DNA of 64,000 nt from an uncultured Eubacteriales bacterium (GCA_934464615.1 CAKSKA010000011.1:1-64000), one strand, 5' to 3'. Shown: positions 9,601 through 17,197, counted from the first letter of the stretch. Made by a program: numbers and translations. Notes: a model not told the origin generated them from the letters alone.

Positions 9601-10113
9601 TACCTCAATAACAGTATTTCTAATGATTTGGTTATTAAGCGTATCAAGTGCAACCGATTCCTGACGCCGTATATTTAAAGCATTTTCCGCGGCAGCAGCA
9701 AATTCCTGAGATTGTCCCGATGACTGTGCTGAAGCGCTTACAGATGCACTTTGAGTGTCTGATTTTTTGCCGAAAGCACCCACCAGCGTGCTTACGCTGC
9801 TGTACGTTTTTGCAGTATCATTTAATACATCTTTAATTTTGCTTGCAGGATTAGAGCTGCTTTTGCTGCTCTCGGATTTAGCGGATGCTGTTATGTTTAT
9901 TTTCAGCGACGACTGAAGTTCGAGGAGTTGTTGTTCTATTAAGGATTTTGTTGTTTGTATATCCAAAATTGCAGTGAATTTTAAACCACCGCTGTTATTT
10001 ATGGCAGTTATAATCCCGTTAAGCTGTTCATTTATAAGAAGTCCGCTTGCACCGGTAAGTGTGCCGCCGCCTTCTACACCGAACAAGACGCCTATCGGAT
10101 TGTTGTTTGCCAT
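6676..10113 (-). CDS. Phage tail tape measure protein, with an EF-hand-like loop
   Basis: 1,145 residues, the longest gene of the tail cluster and upstream of Dit. It has an Ala/Gln/Ser-rich N-terminus, a hydrophobic segment (about 200-225, SLAITGIITLIQIIAPLI), Lys/Glu-rich coiled coils (about 230-300 and 850-970) and a C-terminal region with GIAITQENGAELI and TPASKVWNSGATEF, often seen in tape measure proteins. Known members set tail length and are ejected into the cell. Unusually, residues about 478-489 (DKDKNGLLDTDE) form a canonical 12-residue EF-hand calcium loop. GGTGG precedes the ATG. Followed after 27 nt by the Dit gene. Confidence 0.85.
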   Translation of the reverse strand: MANNNPIGVLFGVEGGGTLTGASGLLINEQLNGIITAINNSGGLKFTAILDIQTTKSLIEQQLLELQSSLKINITASAKSESSKSSSNPASKIKDVLNDTAKTYSSVSTLVGAFGKKSDTQSASVSASAQSSGQSQEFAAAAENALNIRRQESVALDTLNNQIIRNTVIEVSAAAIKKVTAAATKSQTAANYSLATSLKAVTSSMGIISLAITGIITLIQIIAPLIKSSSQKFEESAEKARQLKEEGETLNNELNETTNKIKELEGKKELSLTDKEELKTLRQENAERERKIALNKIEQKTAIKNAAQDFNKWAVKQDLSKDIDASKAGNPSLSGYLATLQLADKESSEYKNAQEKLKNLINKDDGLKDKLSTLYESGYTYDPKDDTHEYIDGINTAIDTLLVSTGEVDSALTAAFNSARFDGARKSIMSLVDDEKLSAGSLTDLFKNNKDVQEFVNYLSEIKAIDWKENLGDSFDTFDKDKNGLLDTDELLKACESGSDDFANALLNAVNNIDDIKTKTEEAKNKVTSFAEATKQLSDGLTDVKSKKKDIDSVMEEINKGSISSESVSKLITDFADVKGLENYIEILISGKASVEEMRQALAGLFSDYIEQKGILDDVNENNIGFVKSQLNALGISNSADVAAAALASSLTNAAIAKGDFNEQTAESIRQQMLENGASQASANAYMNTAKAYVESQNVMNTTLSGNIKNRIKSMGIELTAVTSIGDAYNALWNKVRLNHHEAISRGPLKGKSREEQIKAILGEDVYNAVISVGAAAEAKAKIDELYKQIDISNNLNFSSDSSVDTNKSKFDAWYTEQKWKRENNLIDEQTYLASLNDKYKQHFSNRSAYLEEYAKYSQEVYSGFKKLYQDDLNAQKESFEKQKESLKKIADARKEALDDAKEEQDYKKEQSERRQEISKLKTLIASFRGVLSLSSQKKLLELKQQLKEKQEELDEFEHNKSIEQAKADIDKEYARQEEEIQNKIDGIEQLLEDINKEIPAIHREIINFAEKMGIHLSDAYASGTSNSIGGIAITQENGAELIAGNLGKGKFTFLTPASKVWNSGATEFLYAFANSPDGVLSGIAQKIYDFKNRTGAMIYSQPVSINMGGINIAGSADNSTVTKIRSSQQKQTAALLKSFRKIQN

Positions 10114-10179
10114 ATTTCACCACCGTCCGTTCTAAAAAATGTTATATTAATTAAATACCGCCGAAACTCTCCGGCGGTC

Positions 10180-10267
10180 TATGCTGAAGACGGATACCGA
10201 AGTAAATAAAATCAGTTATATATACAGATATTAAAATTGCGTTTCTTAGGTATCTGTCTTCAGCATA
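10180..10267. repeat. 19-bp inverted repeat between tape measure and upstream gene
   Basis: Arms 10180-10198 and 10249-10267 (TATGCTGAAGAC...) match at 18 of 19 positions as an inverted repeat around a 50-nt AT-rich loop. A shorter GC-rich hairpin (ACCGCCG/CGGCGGT, about 10157-10178) sits just downstream in the leftward transcript, without a T-run. The 160-nt gap has no gene. It could be an mRNA processing, pausing or attenuation structure before the tape measure gene. Confidence 0.7.
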
Positions 10268-10275
10268 TTAATATT

Positions 10276-10764
10276 TCAGTCGGCAATTTTAATATCTTTC
10301 ATTTCCTCATAAAGTTCATCTATAAACGAATTGCCGCCCATACTTTTGTAATTTGTGTAAGTTTTTATCAAAAGTTCATGCTTATAACGCGGCATTATTC
10401 CTTTTGACGCGTATTTATAATACATATCTGTAATAGTATTGCGGCATGTGTTTCGCTGTGCCTCCAGGGAGGAATCGAGTTTTCGGTTTAATTGTTCAAG
10501 CGTGTTTATGGCTTCGGTGTTCTCACTTTTGCTTATTTTTATATGATTTTCAAGTGCTTTATCCAAATTGTTTATAGCGGTCATTGAACTGTCGATTTTA
10601 TCGTCGCATGTAGGTACCCCTGATGTGCGGACAATAAAATCGGCAAGTTTTTTTCGGATAGGTTTAAATATTGTAATTATAAATCCGGCTATTATAAGTA
10701 CGGAAGAAATTAATTCGGAAATAAGTTTTATTATTTGAGTGTTCATTATTTTTATATAGTACAA
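10276..10764 (-). CDS. Phage membrane protein of unknown function
   Basis: About 162 residues from TTG 10764 (an AGG is close upstream) or 156 from ATG 10746, which lacks a clear site. One transmembrane helix (about 10-35, LISSVLIIAGFIITIF) is followed by a basic stretch and a long helical, coiled-coil-like region with several Asn/Lys heptads. The topology of a single anchor plus cytoplasmic helix resembles phage membrane accessory or holin-like proteins, but a separate holin lies at 13441-13788. It sits between the probable chaperone and the tape measure gene, where a frameshifted chaperone product would be expected; no slippery site was identified. Unrecognised family. Confidence 0.55.
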   Translation of the reverse strand: MYYIKIMNTQIIKLISELISSVLIIAGFIITIFKPIRKKLADFIVRTSGVPTCDDKIDSSMTAINNLDKALENHIKISKSENTEAINTLEQLNRKLDSSLEAQRNTCRNTITDMYYKYASKGIMPRYKHELLIKTYTNYKSMGGNSFIDELYEEMKDIKIAD

Positions 10765-10769
10765 GTAAC

Positions 10770-10796
10770 CTGCATAAAGATTTATAATTTATGCAG
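10770..10796. repeat. Hairpin in the phage operon spacer
   Basis: CTGCATAAA (10770-10778) and TTTATGCAG (10788-10796) form a perfect 9-bp stem with a 9-nt loop in the 36-nt gap between two leftward genes. There is no T-run, so it is not a standard terminator. Confidence 0.65.
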
Positions 10797-10800
10797 TGCA

Positions 10801-11337
10801 TTAATTGCTATGGGAAATTCCCACAATTTCTTTAATTTCGTCGGTCGATAAATCGGAGAGTTTGTCCTTCAGGTTTTCCACAAAATCCTTTAATCCGTCG
10901 GCAATCGGGCGAAATTGAGAAATATGGAATTTCTTGTTTAAAAGATATTCTACGGTTCCGTCAATATCATTGTAAAAATTAGGATATACGTTTATAATGT
11001 CATCCGTAATTTTTTGCATAATATCGGGGCGGAAATTTATAAAGGAATAAATAACCTCAATGTCGTCGGTGTTTATGTTTGTAAAGGTGTTTAATATGTT
11101 AAGCTGTGTTGAAAAGTTTTTAAGGGGCATATAAAATTCACCGTCATCCGAGAAACAGGAATGTGCAATATTTGAAATAAGTCCGTTGTATTCTTTGGCG
11201 TTAATATAGGGATTTACATTAATTTTAATCTCTTTGTTATTGAATGATACAGTATGTACAATGGGCTTTTTACGTACCGATTTTATAAATTCCTTTATGG
11301 TGTCGGTACTTATTTCATTCTTGGTTTTGTATGTCAT
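10801..11337 (-). CDS. Probable phage tail assembly chaperone
   Basis: 178 residues, acidic at the C-terminus (DKLSDLSTDEIKEIVGI), mixed alpha/beta. It lies between the tail tube gene and the tape measure, the place where Siphovirus tail assembly chaperones are encoded. The sequence itself was not recognised, so the call rests on position and size. An AAGGAGAG site precedes ATG 11337. No signal or membrane segment. Alternative: an unrelated structural accessory protein. Confidence 0.5.
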   Translation of the reverse strand: MTYKTKNEISTDTIKEFIKSVRKKPIVHTVSFNNKEIKINVNPYINAKEYNGLISNIAHSCFSDDGEFYMPLKNFSTQLNILNTFTNINTDDIEVIYSFINFRPDIMQKITDDIINVYPNFYNDIDGTVEYLLNKKFHISQFRPIADGLKDFVENLKDKLSDLSTDEIKEIVGISHSN

Positions 11338-11363
11338 AATAAACTCTCCTTGATTTTTGTATG

Positions 11364-11445
11364 TTAAGTGCAGTGGAATTTAGCGGTACAGAGCGCACAT
11401 TGCGCCCCGCACCGCAGAACATTTAATATTTAAATGTGCACTTAA
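11364..11445. ncRNA. Candidate three-way-junction RNA element in the phage tail operon
   Basis: An outer 9-bp stem (TTAAGTGCA 11364-11372 with TGCACTTAA 11437-11445) encloses two hairpins: GCGGT/ACCGC (11383-11387/11411-11415) with inner GCGCA/TGCGC (11393-11397/11401-11405), and ACATTTAA/TTAAATGT (11419-11426/11430-11437, sharing one base with the outer stem). The 126-nt gap between the tube and chaperone genes is otherwise empty. A cis-acting mRNA structure tuning tube-to-chaperone expression or an RNase site is possible; no known RNA family was recognised. Confidence 0.5.
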
Positions 11446-11463
11446 TAAATACTGTTTTAAAAT

Positions 11464-12177
11464 TTATACACGGGTAACAGAATATACATTGTCATCGTCA
11501 TCTGCAAGAACGTCAAATGTAACATCCAATGACATCGGATCGCCCGAACCGTGATATGTAAGGGACAAAGCCTGCTGCGGCTGAATTTTGTAAGCCTTTA
11601 CATGTTCCATACTGTTAAGACCTTCGGTATCCTTTAACTTTGTATAACCGTCAAGTCTGTAGAAGTCGGCAGTATTGGCGTTGTTGAAAATAACTTCCTT
11701 AGCAGCTGCGTCCTGCTTAAAGTAATAAGCAATATAGTTGTCGCCGGCAGCTGCATCCGCAACAGTTACCTCTTTGTCGGAAGCGGTTGTTGCAACCGGT
11801 TCGCCGGCACAGTCTGAATCTGCACTGTAAACATAAAGAGTACCCGCAATAGGAGCCTGTGAAAGAGTTATTTTACCGTTTTCAGCAACGGTAATAACTT
11901 CGCGGCAAGCAAGTTCCGCACCGGTCTTAACATTGCCGGCAGCGGCGATGGAGATAAGTTCCACGGGGATTATCTGAGTGGAAATTTTGATGGTTCCCTT
12001 AATCGGATCGTCAAATCCAACAAGGTTTGCACCCTTCTGTCCGCCGGTTGCGAACTGACGCTCACGGCTGAGTTCAACTACATAATCGTTGATCCAGTCA
12101 AAGAAAAGATACGGCGCTTTTGTCTTGTAATTGCTGAGGGTAAAGTTCATACCACATTTGTTGGCAGTTTTTTTCAT
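11464..12177 (-). CDS. Phage major tail (tube) protein
   Basis: 237 residues with a beta-rich composition. The first 100 residues are followed by an Ala/Thr-rich insert (about 105-165, GNVKTGAELACREVITVAENG..., SADSDCAGEP) that could be an Ig-like surface domain. The C-terminus (about 190-237, SMEHVKAYKIQPQQALSLTYHGSG...) looks like the tube-protein strand set. It is soluble with no signal peptide and lies upstream of the probable chaperone and tape measure, the normal place for the tube protein. AGGAG precedes the ATG. Identification rests on composition and order, not on an alignment. Confidence 0.65.
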   Translation of the reverse strand: MKKTANKCGMNFTLSNYKTKAPYLFFDWINDYVVELSRERQFATGGQKGANLVGFDDPIKGTIKISTQIIPVELISIAAAGNVKTGAELACREVITVAENGKITLSQAPIAGTLYVYSADSDCAGEPVATTASDKEVTVADAAAGDNYIAYYFKQDAAAKEVIFNNANTADFYRLDGYTKLKDTEGLNSMEHVKAYKIQPQQALSLTYHGSGDPMSLDVTFDVLADDDDNVYSVTRV

Positions 12178-12200
12178 GATTTACATCACTCCTGAATTTT

Positions 12201-12968
12201 TTAATTATTATTTTTAAGCCACAATTCGTAATCAAAGTCTTCACCGCCCCAAACAGAAAAAGATCTCTCCGAAATCTTCGACATCCTGTTCTGCGAATAT
12301 GCTTGGAATTGGTCATATAACTGCCATACCGTAAGGTTATAAATGTTGAACAAGTTATATCCGCTGTTCGCAACGCACATTTTTGAGATGATGTTGTCTG
12401 TTTGATAATTTTTTAAATTGTTGCCTATTTGCTGTTTTGAATATTTTTTAAATACATTTAACGCTTTTGCAACTTCATCCGATTTGTCTGATAAATCTTC
12501 GTTTTCGGTTTTTTCACTGACGGAATAATTGTGCATAAGCTGCCGTAGTATACAACATAAAAAATCGAAGTTTTCTTTGCAAATTATGCCTTCTGTCTGC
12601 TTTGACAAAGTGTCACTGTAAACGGCAAATAATTTTTTGTTGGGTATATATTTTATCGGATTTACAAAAAACAGAGAAAGAGACTTTGCAAACACTTCTC
12701 TCAAAGCGTCGTTTTGTATTATGTATGTAAATTTGTCGTTGACTGTATCTGCGTTTTTTCCGTATAGGCAGGCAAGCAAGCCGTTAATAGAACCTTTGCT
12801 GTTGTCGGCTGCAATTCCGGCGAAGGCATAGTATTGTATGTTTTCGCCGTCTTTATCGTACAGGTTTTTTAATTTAGGTGAAACCACCGTGCCTATGCCT
12901 GTAACACAGTAGGGCGCATTTGCAAGCAAATGACCGTAGGGTATAATAAATTTTTTGTTATTCTTCAT
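12201..12968 (-). CDS. Phage structural-region protein, unknown
   Basis: 255 residues, soluble, with an alpha-helical middle and a C-terminus rich in Trp/Tyr (NLTVWQLYDQFQAYSQNRM, then WGGEDFDYELWLKNNN). That tail recalls Gp15-like proteins found near tail genes, but the match is not secure. It lies 23 nt upstream of the tail tube gene and 6 nt after the preceding gene, so it is co-transcribed. Two Cys pairs (CCILRQ region) are visible with no clear metal site. Confidence 0.55.
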   Translation of the reverse strand: MKNNKKFIIPYGHLLANAPYCVTGIGTVVSPKLKNLYDKDGENIQYYAFAGIAADNSKGSINGLLACLYGKNADTVNDKFTYIIQNDALREVFAKSLSLFFVNPIKYIPNKKLFAVYSDTLSKQTEGIICKENFDFLCCILRQLMHNYSVSEKTENEDLSDKSDEVAKALNVFKKYSKQQIGNNLKNYQTDNIISKMCVANSGYNLFNIYNLTVWQLYDQFQAYSQNRMSKISERSFSVWGGEDFDYELWLKNNN

Positions 12969-12974
12969 ATTTTG

Positions 12975-13454
12975 TTATACAAAAAGCGATACATCGCATT
13001 TGATTTGCAGTGCTGAAAAACCGTCGTAGGTTTTTACAGAGTGAATTTTTGAAATATTAAATGTGCCCACTTCATCAAAATCTTCGCTGCCGAGCAATTC
13101 GGCAATGCACAGTATTATTCTGTCATTACGGTTTGCGCAGCTGTCAGGGAAGCGTGTTTTATCGGGATACATAAAGCCAAACTTCGAAACGGCTTGTATA
13201 TTAAAGCCAACGGTTTGTATTGATGCGGAAACATTTTCTGCAAAAGCTGTTTCCACAAACACACATGTGCCGTCATTAACACAGTTACCTGTTATGCCGT
13301 AATCGAAAAGATGTGTTCCCAATACGTTTTTAACACTTTCAGACTGCATTGATATTTGGGGATCATCGAATATAAGCTGCATTATCTTTTGCGAGTTTGC
13401 TATAGCATCAACTATTTTTTGTTTGCATTTTAAAACATTATTAAAATTTGTCAT
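12975..13454 (-). CDS. Phage protein of unknown function, possibly tail completion
   Basis: 159 residues, starts MTNFNNVLKCKQKIVDAIAN, with an N-terminal helix and a beta-rich remainder. It overlaps the holin gene by 14 nt and precedes the 12201 gene by 6 nt, so it is in the same transcript. The size and place just before the tube genes would fit a neck or tail-terminator protein. Nothing in the sequence proves it. Confidence 0.5.
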   Translation of the reverse strand: MTNFNNVLKCKQKIVDAIANSQKIMQLIFDDPQISMQSESVKNVLGTHLFDYGITGNCVNDGTCVFVETAFAENVSASIQTVGFNIQAVSKFGFMYPDKTRFPDSCANRNDRIILCIAELLGSEDFDEVGTFNISKIHSVKTYDGFSALQIKCDVSLFV

Positions 13455-13788
13455 TGTTTAATGCTCCGTTTTCCTCTTCACGCCTTTGCAATTTACATTC
13501 AGCAATGGCTTGTCTTATATCGCTTACTGCAATTTCACCGTTTTTAACGGCATCCGTTACTTGCTGCGCAATTTGCGCCGCAGTGCTTATATTTCTGTTT
13601 TTCCATGTGTTGTAAAGTGCTGTTATAACAAGAAATATGCTGCTTACCGCAGATGAAATTTCGTCATTTAAAACGGGGAGTGTATTTAACCCGAAAATTT
13701 GCAATACAGAATTTACAAGGGATAACAGCAACAGCAGTATTCCCGTAACAGACTCGCATGAAAGACCTTTTAAATTGATTTTTTTCAT
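13441..13788 (-). CDS. SPP1-family phage holin
   Basis: 115 residues with two membrane segments (about 13-33 GILLLLLSLVNSVLQIFGL and 43-62 SAVSSIFLVITALYNTW) separated by the typical LPVLNDEISS turn, and a polar C-terminal tail. The pattern, including Asn-Thr-Trp-Lys-Asn-Arg after the second helix, matches the SPP1/phi29-like holin family. Holins permeabilise the membrane for the endolysin. Here it is at the head of the tail cluster rather than at its end, directly after the RNA polymerase gene. No endolysin is visible nearby. The gene overlaps the following one by 14 nt. Confidence 0.8.
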   Translation of the reverse strand: MKKINLKGLSCESVTGILLLLLSLVNSVLQIFGLNTLPVLNDEISSAVSSIFLVITALYNTWKNRNISTAAQIAQQVTDAVKNGEIAVSDIRQAIAECKLQRREEENGALNNDKF

Positions 13789-13973
13789 AACTGTATTAAT
13801 TCCTTTCTATAGTGTGGTGGTTTTCCTTCCCTTAAAGCAAATTAGTCATTTCTGTTAAAAAATGCTTTGAAAACAGGACTCGGCAGACAATAAAACGTGT
13901 TTAAACTTTTTGGTAAAAACGGTTTAATGCCCTTATTTGCAGGGCTTAGGGTGTATTTTACATTTTCCGGATT
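13789..13973. other. Gap between RNA polymerase and holin genes
   Basis: 185 nt without a gene. A small GCCCT/AGGGC hairpin lies at about 13929-13945, not followed by a T-run. If the phage RNA polymerase starts transcription of the tail genes, its promoter is most likely here, but no motif can be assigned. Confidence 0.4.
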
Positions 13974-16601
13974 TCAAACGGAATGTTTCATTTTTGCTGC
14001 ACAATCCGGACAATATTTTAAACGCGAATTTTTAATTTTCTTTTTTATCACAGCACCGCATCCGGCACAAAAAACGGTATAGTCGTCAATGTTGTTTTCA
14101 ACATTTTCGGCAACATCATCCCCGAAAATGTTCCAAAAAATAAGTTTGTTGCTTGTCTTTTTCTTTTCAAATAAATACTTAACAAGCACATCTGTTAAAT
14201 ATAATCTGTCGGTACAAATATCATTCATTTTGTTATTAATGTTTATAAAAATAAAATCATAGTTTCCTGATTTTTCATTGTTTTCGCTGTCGCGCATCAT
14301 ATTTCGGGATGCCCTTGAGGTTAACATATCCCAATTATCTGTTATATTTTTTGCACGGTCGGTATTAAGGCTTATCTGCTTGTTATGCATAAGGTTTCTG
14401 TAATTGAACTTTGGAATTTGCGAGGTGTCAAATTTAAATTTCGGTACGGATAAAATACTTTTTATTCTATTTACCGGACTGCCGTTTACCGCAAGGATTT
14501 GCGAATCCGACTTGTCCTTTGCATATTTAAAAAAATGCGGAAGTTTTTGCGAAGAATAAGATTTTATATTATCATTGATTTCGGTCGGTCTTGTGGGTTT
14601 AAAAAGTGTTTTGGCATAATCAATTACAAAATTGTTTTCCATACAAAGAATTTTAATAAGTGTTTCGTCACGTTCGTCGCTGTTCCATATCTTAGATATT
14701 AAATTACTTATTTCACCGATTTTTCCTCCGCTGTATGCAGTTGTAAGACCTTCATACATTGTCATGGAATTTATCTCCTGCTCGGTAGATTTTTTCATAT
14801 CATAATAAAGCGGAACTACGTTTTTGCAACTTCTTTTTGCAGCTTGTATTATTGCTTTTTCGGTTGTAATTAAGGATTTGTCGCCGTCAACATCAAACAT
14901 AAGTATTTTGGATATTAAATCGTGACAGCTTGTATAAACGCCGTTGGTATAAAACCATTCGGATGTTACGTTGTTTGTAATGTTTTCTCTTACGGCATCT
15001 TCTTTAAATAAATGAGGATTTCTTAAACAATCAACTTCGCATTTATTACCGTATAATTTACAGCTTACTTGGCCGTTTTTTAACAGACCTTGAGGATTTT
15101 TATTATTTAAAAACCAGTATTCACACATGGCATATAAGTCCGGAATTATAAAAGTATATTTACCGTTTATGTCCAGCTTTGCGCATAACGCATCCTTAAC
15201 CAGCTTGTTTTTTATATTTTTAAGCATACTTTTTGTGTATGGATCACGCAGTATTGCAGGATAACGGTAGAGCGATCTTTGAAAACCGTTTTTGTTTGGG
15301 TTTGACTTTGCGGCGTTAAAAACTTTAAGCATAGTTTCACGGTCTTGTGAAATGCAATTGATTTTGTTTTGGTTTTTTTTGCAAAGTTCGGTTATTTCGT
15401 CATCTGTTATATCGGTGAGAGTCTGCATCATTTGGTAATTGTATTTTGCGTTTTCAAAATATTTTTCTTCTATATTGCATTTTCCGGCGGTGTAGCCGTA
15501 CATTTTAAAGTTTTGTTTGTATTCGTCCCAGTCCTTGTAATACTTCCACATTTTAAATTGCGATTTTGTGAATATTATGCTTATGTTTTCAAGCAATATA
15601 TTGTGTTTTTTGCCATATATGTCTTTAATTTCGGCGGAGCATCCGTTCTGCTTTATGAATTTATCAAATGGGAAAACCGCAAGCAGACCTTTTATCCATG
15701 GCATTCTTATCATAAAATTTCTTTTGCTTAATTTCGGCAATATCATACCGCAGCCATCCGTATGATTAATAGGAATATCCGCATTTTTTCGGGTTACGGA
15801 ATAGTCGTAATAATCTATGAAATCAACAATACCGTTAACATTTGTTTTGACATCGTCTATTACTATGCACTTGTCAATGTCAAAATTTTCCCATAAATCA
15901 GTAGCACTGTTTTGCAAAGCAAGGTAAGCTAAGTATTTGTTGACATTTGCGCCGCCTTTTTTGTTTATATCATTTACGGATAACCCGCATGTTAAACGGT
16001 TTTCTATATTGTTCCACAGGCGTTCCTTTATAAAAACTGTTTTTTTGGTACGTATTTGTCCTGCACCGGCAGTTAAAATTCTGTATTTCTCATTATTTAA
16101 TATAAACCCATTTTTAATAAGCGATTTAAGCACATTGTAGTAGTAAGTTTGTACAATTATTATGTCGTTGTACGGTATGCAGGGCTGCATTTTAAGCGCG
16201 CGGGTTACACCGGATTCGAAAACGGCGATAACATTTTTTTCGTTTATTGCATCTGCCCGCATACAGCGCAGTCTGTCTGAATCGGTCAAACTTTTTAATT
16301 CCTTTTTTAAAACGGATATTTCGGTTTTAATTTCGGATATCCTGTTTTTTAAATCATTCAGTTTTTCGCTATGCAGGCAATATTCCGAATTATCGGTGTC
16401 GGCATAAATCTTATTAAGCAATTTAACGGCTTTTTCTTTTGTTAACTTGCCGTTCAAAAAGTCGGTGATAATTTCAACTTCGTATGTATATCGTCTTTTT
16501 CGGTCTGTAAGATTAAAAATTTTTTCTTCAATATCTTTTTCGCAGTCGGTAAAAAAATCCGAAGTGTCAACTGAATAAATAAATATTTGCTTATCGAGAA
16601 T
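13974..16601 (-). CDS. Phage-type two-barrel RNA polymerase (YonO / QDE-1-like), probable ATT start
   Basis: A single-chain polymerase of about 875 residues (827 if TTG 16457 is used). The key motif is MFDVDGD (DNA 14880-14894; residues 570-574 from ATT 16601), the metal-binding DxDGD loop of two-double-psi-barrel RNA polymerases. Ahead of it, CLRNPHLFKEDAVREN matches the RNP...hpGDir segment of eukaryotic RdRP/QDE-1 and the phage homologues. A C-terminal zinc ribbon (CAGC...CPDC) ends the protein. YonO of phage SPbeta is a DNA-dependent single-chain RNAP of this class. Coding potential continues in frame upstream of TTG 16457, which has no ribosome site. ATT at 16601 follows AAGGGGG by a good distance and overlaps the stop of the upstream gene, suggesting a rare ATT start. 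The likely role is transcription of the element's late genes. Confidence 0.85.
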   Translation of the reverse strand: MLDKQIFIYSVDTSDFFTDCEKDIEEKIFNLTDRKRRYTYEVEIITDFLNGKLTKEKAVKLLNKIYADTDNSEYCLHSEKLNDLKNRISEIKTEISVLKKELKSLTDSDRLRCMRADAINEKNVIAVFESGVTRALKMQPCIPYNDIIIVQTYYYNVLKSLIKNGFILNNEKYRILTAGAGQIRTKKTVFIKERLWNNIENRLTCGLSVNDINKKGGANVNKYLAYLALQNSATDLWENFDIDKCIVIDDVKTNVNGIVDFIDYYDYSVTRKNADIPINHTDGCGMILPKLSKRNFMIRMPWIKGLLAVFPFDKFIKQNGCSAEIKDIYGKKHNILLENISIIFTKSQFKMWKYYKDWDEYKQNFKMYGYTAGKCNIEEKYFENAKYNYQMMQTLTDITDDEITELCKKNQNKINCISQDRETMLKVFNAAKSNPNKNGFQRSLYRYPAILRDPYTKSMLKNIKNKLVKDALCAKLDINGKYTFIIPDLYAMCEYWFLNNKNPQGLLKNGQVSCKLYGNKCEVDCLRNPHLFKEDAVRENITNNVTSEWFYTNGVYTSCHDLISKILMFDVDGDKSLITTEKAIIQAAKRSCKNVVPLYYDMKKSTEQEINSMTMYEGLTTAYSGGKIGEISNLISKIWNSDERDETLIKILCMENNFVIDYAKTLFKPTRPTEINDNIKSYSSQKLPHFFKYAKDKSDSQILAVNGSPVNRIKSILSVPKFKFDTSQIPKFNYRNLMHNKQISLNTDRAKNITDNWDMLTSRASRNMMRDSENNEKSGNYDFIFININNKMNDICTDRLYLTDVLVKYLFEKKKTSNKLIFWNIFGDDVAENVENNIDDYTVFCAGCGAVIKKKIKNSRLKYCPDCAAKMKHSV

Positions 16602-16911
16602 AACCGTTTCCCCCTTTTAAAAGACCGGATGGACGTATCGGCAGTTTTTCGGTATTGATTTTTTGTATATTCGCTTCAATTTTTTTAATTAAATCGCTTT
16701 TTACAAAGGCAAGAAAATCATTATGCCGCACATCCGGATTTTTCTTTTCTGTTTTGTTCCAATAAACTACGGATTCGCATATCCAAACACAAATGGTACC
16801 GTGCCAATCTTCAATTGAATTGTCGCTTAAATTAAAGAATTCAAGCATTTCCTCTACAAGCGGATATGCGGTTGCAACTAATTTTTTTTCGTATATTGTA
16901 AGCTTTTTCAT
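16591..16911 (-). CDS. Small protein upstream of the phage RNA polymerase
   Basis: 106 residues, soluble, helical (MKKLTIYEKKLVATAYPLVEEM...) with a Trp-rich centre (DWHGTICVWICESVVYW). A strong AAGGAGGG precedes the ATG. Its last codons (LLKGGNGYSR) contain the ribosome site of the polymerase gene, and the two reading frames overlap, so translation is probably coupled. It is the first gene after the leftward promoter carrying an operator copy. Family not recognised; a polymerase partner or early regulator is possible. Confidence 0.6.
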   Translation of the reverse strand: MKKLTIYEKKLVATAYPLVEEMLEFFNLSDNSIEDWHGTICVWICESVVYWNKTEKKNPDVRHNDFLAFVKSDLIKKIEANIQKINTEKLPIRPSGLLKGGNGYSR

Positions 16912-16950
16912 ATTTCCCTCCTTTTTTAAAGAAATCGTGTGATAACAATT

Positions 16951-16988
16951 GTGCGACTGTTGTATATTTGAATTAGTGATATACGCAA
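16951..16988 (-). promoter_or_regulatory. Leftward promoter with operator copy 1
   Basis: On the minus strand TTGCGT (16988-16983), 16 nt and TATACA (16966-16961) form a moderate promoter for the 106-residue gene and the RNA polymerase. The 12-bp motif TGCGACTGTTGT (16952-16963, plus-strand orientation; extended GTGCGACTGTTGTATAT, 16951-16967) covers the -10 region. A bound repressor there would silence the polymerase operon. Confidence 0.6.
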
Positions 16989-17101
16989 ACGCGAATGCGG
17001 CATGAAAGCAGCATTCCTTTGTTGGTGCAACAGTTGAAAATACTCAAGGCATAAAAAAGAGGTTATTATAGGGCAAAATTATTTAATTAAGGAGTGCGTT
17101 T

Positions 17102-17164
17102 ATGAAGCATAATTTAAAGATATCACCAAACAGGACAATTTCAACAGTTATATGTAGGATTTGA
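17102..17164 (+). CDS. 20-residue small protein candidate
   Basis: MKHNLKISPNRTISTVICRI followed by TGA, preceded by AAGGAG at 8 nt. It lies between operator copy 1 and the 93-residue gene and reads in the same direction. Basic and unstructured. It could be a regulatory peptide or a leader; it has no recognised family. Confidence 0.4.
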   Translation: MKHNLKISPNRTISTVICRI

Positions 17165-17197
17165 AAATTGCTAATAAATGAGTTTGGGAGAGTTGAA

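Noticed and set aside
13807..13820. CACTATAG on the minus strand, like the end of a T7 promoter
   Set aside because: The rest of the T7 consensus is absent and the element's polymerase is of the two-barrel type, not T7-like.
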